Positions 6,220 to 10,286 of a DNA stretch of 10,286 nucleotides are shown here, in pieces; positions within the stretch are counted from its first letter, which is position 1; every line of letters begins with the position of its first letter. Below the pieces are notes generated by a model. The model saw only the letters and a list, made by a program, of their open reading frames with translations, was not told the origin of the DNA and did not search any database. This DNA is from Thermodesulfovibrio sp. (GTDB lineage: Bacteria; Nitrospirota; Thermodesulfovibrionia; Thermodesulfovibrionales; Thermodesulfovibrionaceae): assembly GCA_026415995.1 (NCBI GenBank), contig JAOAGB010000025.1, positions 1 through 10,286 of the forward strand, read 5' to 3'. The position numbers and the translations under genes were made by a program.

Positions 6220-7092
6220 TTGAATGTTACTTTAAGTATTAGAGGAAACAAATTAATCATTCAAGGTGAGGATGAAAGGGATATTGAACAGGCTGAAAAA
6301 ATAATAGAAGAAATAAGACTTGTTAATAAAGAAGGATATGTAGTTAAACCAGAAGATGTAATACACTCAATTCAAGGCTTAAAAGAGGGAAAACCTGTTT
6401 CAATTCTTGGGCTATTTAAAGGTGGAATTCCTATCCCTTCTAAGAAAAGAGTGATTATTCCAAAAACGGAAATGCAAAAACATTATATGGAGGCAATGTT
6501 AAGATATGATATAGTTTTCGGTATAGGACCAGCTGGAACTGGTAAAACATATCTTGCCATGGCAATGGCAATTCATTTTTTGCTTAATAGAATTGTATCA
6601 AGAATTGTTCTTGTGAGACCTGCTGTTGAAGCAGGAGAAAAATTAGGATTTCTTCCTGGTGCTATAGAAGAAAAAGTTAGCCCCTATCTAAGACCACTAT
6701 ACGACGCACTTTATGATATGCTTGATCTTGATCGAGCCTCTAAATTGATTGAAAAGGGAGCCATAGAGATTGCCCCGCTTGCTTTTATGAGAGGAAGAAC
6801 TTTAAATGATGCTTTTATAATTCTTGATGAGGCTCAAAACACCACAACTGAACAGATGAAAATGTATTTAACCAGGCTTGGTTTCGGTTCTAAAACTGTT
6901 ATAACCGGTGATATAACACAAATTGATCTACCCCCTCAAAAAGTTTCAGGATTGGTTGAAGCCCTAAAAATACTTAAAGATATTGAAGGAATAAAAATTG
7001 TATATTTCACTGAAAAAGATGTGGTCAGACATAGACTTGTTCAGGAGATTATAAAAGCCTATGAAAAACACGAAAGACAACCAACAACTTAA
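6220..7092 (+). CDS. phoH: PhoH family ATPase (YbeZ-like)
   Basis: A P-loop ATPase of the PhoH/YbeZ family, usually encoded next to ybeY and thought to act with it in rRNA or RNA metabolism. Residues counted from TTG 6220: Walker A GPAGTGKT (103-110), LVRPAVEAGEKLGFLPG (131-147), PLAFMRGRTLNDAF (186-199), Walker B FIILDEAQN (199-207), TGDITQIDLP (229-238) and the C-terminal VVRHRLVQEIIKAYE (268-282). The coordinates given begin at the first standard start, a TTG preceded by GAGG at 6211-6214. I think the true start is more likely an ATA at 6130, because the upstream codons look like the family N-terminus and follow a much stronger Shine-Dalgarno. The 3' end overlaps the HD gene by 32 bases. 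Confidence 0.95.
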   Translation: MNVTLSIRGNKLIIQGEDERDIEQAEKIIEEIRLVNKEGYVVKPEDVIHSIQGLKEGKPVSILGLFKGGIPIPSKKRVIIPKTEMQKHYMEAMLRYDIVFGIGPAGTGKTYLAMAMAIHFLLNRIVSRIVLVRPAVEAGEKLGFLPGAIEEKVSPYLRPLYDALYDMLDLDRASKLIEKGAIEIAPLAFMRGRTLNDAFIILDEAQNTTTEQMKMYLTRLGFGSKTVITGDITQIDLPPQKVSGLVEALKILKDIEGIKIVYFTEKDVVRHRLVQEIIKAYEKHERQPTT

Positions 7093-8575
7093 GCCTGTCA
7101 CTCCAGATAGAAGTTATTTAAGAAAATTCATAGAAAGATTTAAACAGACACAAAATGGAAAGCAGAGTAAAAAATTTATAGATAGAGAAGCTGTTTATCC
7201 TATAGTTTTTTTATCACTTTTAATCTCTCTATTATTGCATGATTACAAGTCCGGTATAATGTCTTTTTTTGGTAGCGTTGTTTTAGTTCTTATTCTTCTC
7301 GTATTTTTCTATAGAGACTTACAAAGATATAAACCAGCCTATTTGAAAAAGAAAAAAATGTTAATTCTTCTTGGTAGTCTGCTTGTTTCAAACTTGATAA
7401 TTGGCAGATTATTCGAATATTTATTTAATGTTTTCTTAAAGGGACTAAGTATTGAAAATACAGTAGTTCATTATTTTGGAATACCTTTAGCCATAGGTGC
7501 TGTCATTGTTGTTATGATTTTTGATTTCCATACTGCTATTACCTTTTCTCTAATATTGAGTCTAATGATCGGAATCTGGATAAAAATTTCTCTGTTCCCA
7601 CTATATGTTTTTATTACATGTCTTATTGCTGCATTTAGTCTTATGCGTGTAAAGAAAAGAAGTGATATTATAAATGCTGGAGGTTATATAATACTATTGA
7701 CGATCATATCTTCCTTATCCATCTCTTTCATTACAGACGAGGTAAATATTGAATCAATTTATTTTCTAACTGTTTTTTCTTTGATTAATGGTTTTTCAGT
7801 ATCTGCTTTGTGCTTTTTATTTTTACCTGTTTTAGAAAAGATATTTAAGATTGCTACTCCATTAAGTTTAATAGAACTTCTTGATATAGACCATCCTCTA
7901 ATGAAATATCTTTCTGTTGAAGCACCAGGTACCTATCACCATAGTATGATAGTTGGAAGTCTTGCAGAATCAGCTGCTGAAGTTGTAGGCGTTAATCCTT
8001 TGCTTGCAAAGGTGGCTTCCTATTATCACGACATAGGAAAATCAAGAATGCCAGAATATTTTGTGGAAAATCAAACAGGATGTGTTAGCAAGCATGAAAA
8101 ACTTAATCCTCATTTAAGTAGCATGATTATTATATCTCATGTAAAGGATGGAGTTGAGCTTGCAGAAGAATATAATCTACCAGAGATAATTAAAGATGTT
8201 ATACAGCAACATCACGGCACCTCTCTTATTACATATTTTTATCAAAAAGCTTTAAAGGAACAAGAAACTCCTCCATCTGAGATTGACTATCGTTATCCAG
8301 GCCCTAAACCTCAAACTAAGCTTGCTGCTCTGATTATGCTTGCCGATGCTATTGAAGCCTCTGCAAGAACTCTTGATGATCCAACGCCGGCAAGAATTTC
8401 AAGTTTAATAGATAAAATAACAAAAAATATTTTTCTTGATGGTCAACTTGATGATTGTGAAATAACATTAAAAGATTTGATTGAAATAAAGAAAAGATTT
8501 GAACACGTTTTAACAGGTATTTTTCATAGAAGAATTCCTTATCCTGAAAATGAACCAAGAGAAAAGAGAGATTGA
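7061..8575 (+). CDS. 7TM-HD family phosphohydrolase (PgpH-like), lacking the extracytoplasmic domain
   Basis: A 504-residue membrane protein with about seven or eight hydrophobic helices (from about 45 to 256) and a cytoplasmic HD domain (about 285-490). The HD motif residues are present: TYHHSMIVGSLAE (291-303), YYHDIGK (321-327; His323-Asp324), NPHLSS with His351, ISHVKDGVELAEEY (358-371; His360), QQHHGTSLITYFY (382-394) and LADAIEASAR (427-436; Asp429). This is the PgpH/YqfF type, whose characterised members hydrolyse cyclic di-AMP; that substrate is inferred here. Canonical members carry a domain of a few hundred residues between the first and second helices (7TMR-HDED); here only a few residues (about 60-66) separate them. 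The start lies 32 bases inside phoH and is the only standard start before the first helix; GGAG is 13 bases upstream. The order phoH, HD gene, ybeY is widely conserved. Confidence 0.93.
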   Translation: MKNTKDNQQLKPVTPDRSYLRKFIERFKQTQNGKQSKKFIDREAVYPIVFLSLLISLLLHDYKSGIMSFFGSVVLVLILLVFFYRDLQRYKPAYLKKKKMLILLGSLLVSNLIIGRLFEYLFNVFLKGLSIENTVVHYFGIPLAIGAVIVVMIFDFHTAITFSLILSLMIGIWIKISLFPLYVFITCLIAAFSLMRVKKRSDIINAGGYIILLTIISSLSISFITDEVNIESIYFLTVFSLINGFSVSALCFLFLPVLEKIFKIATPLSLIELLDIDHPLMKYLSVEAPGTYHHSMIVGSLAESAAEVVGVNPLLAKVASYYHDIGKSRMPEYFVENQTGCVSKHEKLNPHLSSMIIISHVKDGVELAEEYNLPEIIKDVIQQHHGTSLITYFYQKALKEQETPPSEIDYRYPGPKPQTKLAALIMLADAIEASARTLDDPTPARISSLIDKITKNIFLDGQLDDCEITLKDLIEIKKRFEHVLTGIFHRRIPYPENEPREKRD

Positions 8576-9042
8576 AAATAAGTATTGATATTATTAATAG
8601 ACAAAGAAAGATTAAAATTTCATCAAAAAGATTATCAATTATATTAAAAAGAATAATAAAAACTCTATATCTATCAGGAGAGTTTCAAAAATTTAAATCT
8701 GAAAAATATAGCGTAATTACAGTATCTTTAGTGTTAATCGGAAGAAAAAAGATGAAAGAAATAAACTTTAAATATAGAGGCAAAAATTATGTAACTGATG
8801 TTTTATCTTTTCCTTATTTAGAAAAAGTAAGTCCATTAAATGAACTCTATTTAGGAGAAATCCTTATTAGCCTTGAAAAAGCTAAATCACAAGCCATGCA
8901 GTATGGAGTGTCTATGTGGCAAGAAATCAATAGACTTCTTGTCCATGGAATCCTTCATCTTTTAGGCTATGACCACGAAAAATCTTCCTCTCATGCAAGA
9001 AAAATGAGAAAAATGGAAGAAAAAATTTTAAAAAATCTATAG
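8572..9042 (+). CDS. ybeY: Endoribonuclease YbeY (rRNA maturation metalloprotein)
   Basis: A 156-residue YbeY, a zinc-dependent endoribonuclease family involved in 16S rRNA 3'-end maturation and ribosome quality control. The metal motif is intact in VHGILHLLGYDHE (124-136), with His125, His129 and His135 as ligands. The preceding conserved segment YRGKNYVTDVLSFPY (68-82) and LGEILIS (94-100) are also clear. It starts with TTG, the only standard start upstream of the conserved region, in a TTGA overlap with the stop codon of the HD gene; upstream purines (AGAGAAAAGAGAG) are a weak ribosome binding site, so coupling is likely. It is probably the last gene of the train: its stop codon is shared with that of convergent leuC. 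Confidence 0.96.
   Translation: MKISIDIINRQRKIKISSKRLSIILKRIIKTLYLSGEFQKFKSEKYSVITVSLVLIGRKKMKEINFKYRGKNYVTDVLSFPYLEKVSPLNELYLGEILISLEKAKSQAMQYGVSMWQEINRLLVHGILHLLGYDHEKSSSHARKMRKMEEKILKNL
9037..9042. other. Palindrome CTATAG carrying both convergent stop codons
   Basis: On the plus strand CTA TAG is the final Leu codon and stop of ybeY; on the minus strand the same six bases are the final Leu codon and stop of leuC. There is no intergenic space and no hairpin plus T-run, so any terminator for either gene must lie inside the opposite coding sequence or be factor dependent. Confidence 0.95.
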
Positions 9043-10286
9043 TCCTAATTCTTCTGGTGTACCTATCCTTCCAAGCACTCCGCTTGCAGCAGCAACGGCT
9101 GGATTGCTGAGATATACTTCACTTTCAGGATGTCCCATTCTACCAACAAAATTTCTATTCGTTGTTGCTATCGCTCTTTCACCTTTTGCAAGAATTCCCA
9201 TATGTCCTCCAAGGCAAGGTCCACAGGTAGGAGGAGAAACCACTGCTTGAGCTTCTATAAATATCTCAATTAGTCCTTCCTTTAATGCTTCCATATAGAT
9301 TCTCTGTGTGGCTGGAATAATAATCATTCTTACTTCAGGATGAACCTTTCTGCCTTTTAAAACCATTGCTGCTTCTCTTAGGTCTTCAAGTCTTCCATTT
9401 GTACATGAACCTATTACAACTTGATCTATCTTGATATTAGTAAGCTCTTGAGCTGGTTTAACATTTGAAGGAAGATGAGGACAAGCGACCATAGGAGAAA
9501 TTTTTGAACAGTCATACTCTTTTATTTCAAAGTATTTTGCATCAGGATCTGAACTGTAAAATTTATATGCTCTTTTTGCACGGGGCTTTACATACTCTTC
9601 TGTAATTCTATCAGGTATAATTATACCTGCCTTTGCTCCTGCCTCAATTCCCATGTTACACATGCTGAATCTTCCGCTCATCTGCATATTATCAATAACT
9701 TCTCCTGTGAATTCCATTGCCATATATGAGGCACCGTCAACTCCGATGTCTCCAATTGTGTATAAAATTAAGTCTTTTCCCCCAACCCATTTTTGAAGCT
9801 TTCCATAATATATAAATTTTATTGTCTCTGGAACTTTAAACCAGCATTCACCTGTTGCCATTGCCACTGCTGCATCTGTAGAACCAACCCCAGTTGCAAA
9901 AGCTCCCAAAGCTCCATAGGTGCAGGTGTGACTATCTGCTCCAATTACAAGGTCACCAGGCAAAACAATTCCCTCTTCAGGTAAAAGAGCATGTTCTATT
10001 CCAACTCTACCAATTTCAAAATAATGCTTGATTTTATATTTCTGCGCAAATTCTTTAAGCATCTTACACTGTTCAGCAGCTTTTATGTCTTTTTGAGGAG
10101 TAAAGTGATCTGGAACAAGAGCTATTTTTTCTCTATCAAAGACATCTTTAACTCCCAGTTTTTCAAATTCCTTTATGGCAATGGGAGCTGTAATATCATT
10201 GGCTAATACAATATCCACCTTTGCATTTATTATTTCTCCAGGCGTGACTTCTTTTTTCCCTGCATGTTCTGCAAGAATTTTTTCAG
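9037..10286 (-). CDS. leuC: 3-isopropylmalate dehydratase large subunit LeuC (5' end outside window)
   Basis: The aconitase-family large subunit that, with LeuD, isomerises 2-isopropylmalate to 3-isopropylmalate in leucine synthesis. The length and type fit the shorter LeuC/HacA group of about 420 residues, which can also serve citramalate or homoaconitate pathways. About 415 residues are visible. The frame stays open to the window edge and reads EKILAEHAGKKEVTPGEI before AKVDIVLANDITAP, the expected N-terminus, so only the first few residues are missing; the internal GTG at 10218 is not the start. The 4Fe-4S ligands are seen in VIGSCTNGR (codons ending near 9390) and PPTCGPCLGGH (near 9210-9240). 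GADSHTCTYGA is also diagnostic. No leuD follows, because ybeY converges directly on its stop codon. Confidence 0.96.
   Translation of the reverse strand, partial: EKILAEHAGKKEVTPGEIINAKVDIVLANDITAPIAIKEFEKLGVKDVFDREKIALVPDHFTPQKDIKAAEQCKMLKEFAQKYKIKHYFEIGRVGIEHALLPEEGIVLPGDLVIGADSHTCTYGALGAFATGVGSTDAAVAMATGECWFKVPETIKFIYYGKLQKWVGGKDLILYTIGDIGVDGASYMAMEFTGEVIDNMQMSGRFSMCNMGIEAGAKAGIIIPDRITEEYVKPRAKRAYKFYSSDPDAKYFEIKEYDCSKISPMVACPHLPSNVKPAQELTNIKIDQVVIGSCTNGRLEDLREAAMVLKGRKVHPEVRMIIIPATQRIYMEALKEGLIEIFIEAQAVVSPPTCGPCLGGHMGILAKGERAIATTNRNFVGRMGHPESEVYLSNPAVAAASGVLGRIGTPEELGL

Noticed and set aside
9793..10206. Open frames on the plus strand opposite leuC as small genes
   Set aside because: They lie antisense to strongly conserved LeuC motifs, have no ribosome sites, and their translations look like no protein family.
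1..10286. Mobile elements, CRISPR repeats, attachment site at the tRNA, or toxin-antitoxin genes
   Set aside because: No transposase or integrase, no regularly spaced direct repeats and no partial tRNA duplicate were seen; all coding space is filled by conserved genes.

Overview
The window is a compact, AT-rich (roughly one third G+C by eye) bacterial chromosome segment of almost entirely conserved housekeeping genes. The best guess for the source is an anaerobic, possibly thermophilic Gram-negative lineage of the Nitrospirota / Thermodesulfovibrio type. The reasons are the AT-richness with many Lys/Glu/Ile codons, a SPOR-domain envelope protein (typical of diderms) beside a SpoIID-type peptidoglycan enzyme and a DUF2905 membrane protein (a linkage better known from Firmicutes), QueH rather than QueG for queuosine synthesis, and a LeuC of the shorter archaeal/anaerobe type. 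This is inference from family content, not a species identification.

Layout: (1) at 5-77, on the minus strand, lies a complete tRNA-Ala(CGC) without an encoded CCA. (2) A 49-bp AT-rich divergent gap (78-126) holds back-to-back -10-like sequences. (3) From 127 to 9042 runs a tight plus-strand gene train: an FMN alpha-hydroxy-acid dehydrogenase-type protein with an N-terminal Cys cluster, ruvA, ruvB, queH, a DUF2905 small membrane protein, a SpoIID/LytB-domain lytic enzyme, queA, a SPOR-domain protein, phoH/ybeZ, a short 7TM-HD phosphohydrolase of the PgpH type, and ybeY. Most junctions overlap (ATGA three times, TTGA once, plus 8-, 11- and 32-nt overlaps), so a long, translationally coupled operon is likely. 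(4) At 9037-10286, on the minus strand, is leuC, whose 5' end lies beyond the window. Its stop codon and that of ybeY share the palindrome CTATAG.

Functionally the train joins Holliday-junction processing (RuvAB), queuosine tRNA modification (QueA, QueH), cell envelope or peptidoglycan functions (SpoIID-like, SPOR, DUF2905) and the RNA-maturation block phoH/HD/ybeY, whose gene order is widely conserved. LeuC belongs to a separate leucine-pathway transcription unit. There is no gene-free stretch longer than 86 bases, and I see no mobile element, CRISPR array, prophage or convincing intrinsic terminator.

I do not see a new multi-gene system. The points most worth a second look are the PhoH gene, whose N-terminal coding sequence extends about 30 codons upstream of the first standard start codon and appears to begin at an ATA placed behind a near-perfect Shine-Dalgarno sequence; the HD phosphohydrolase, which lacks the usual extracytoplasmic domain; and the cysteine-rich N-terminus of the flavoprotein.
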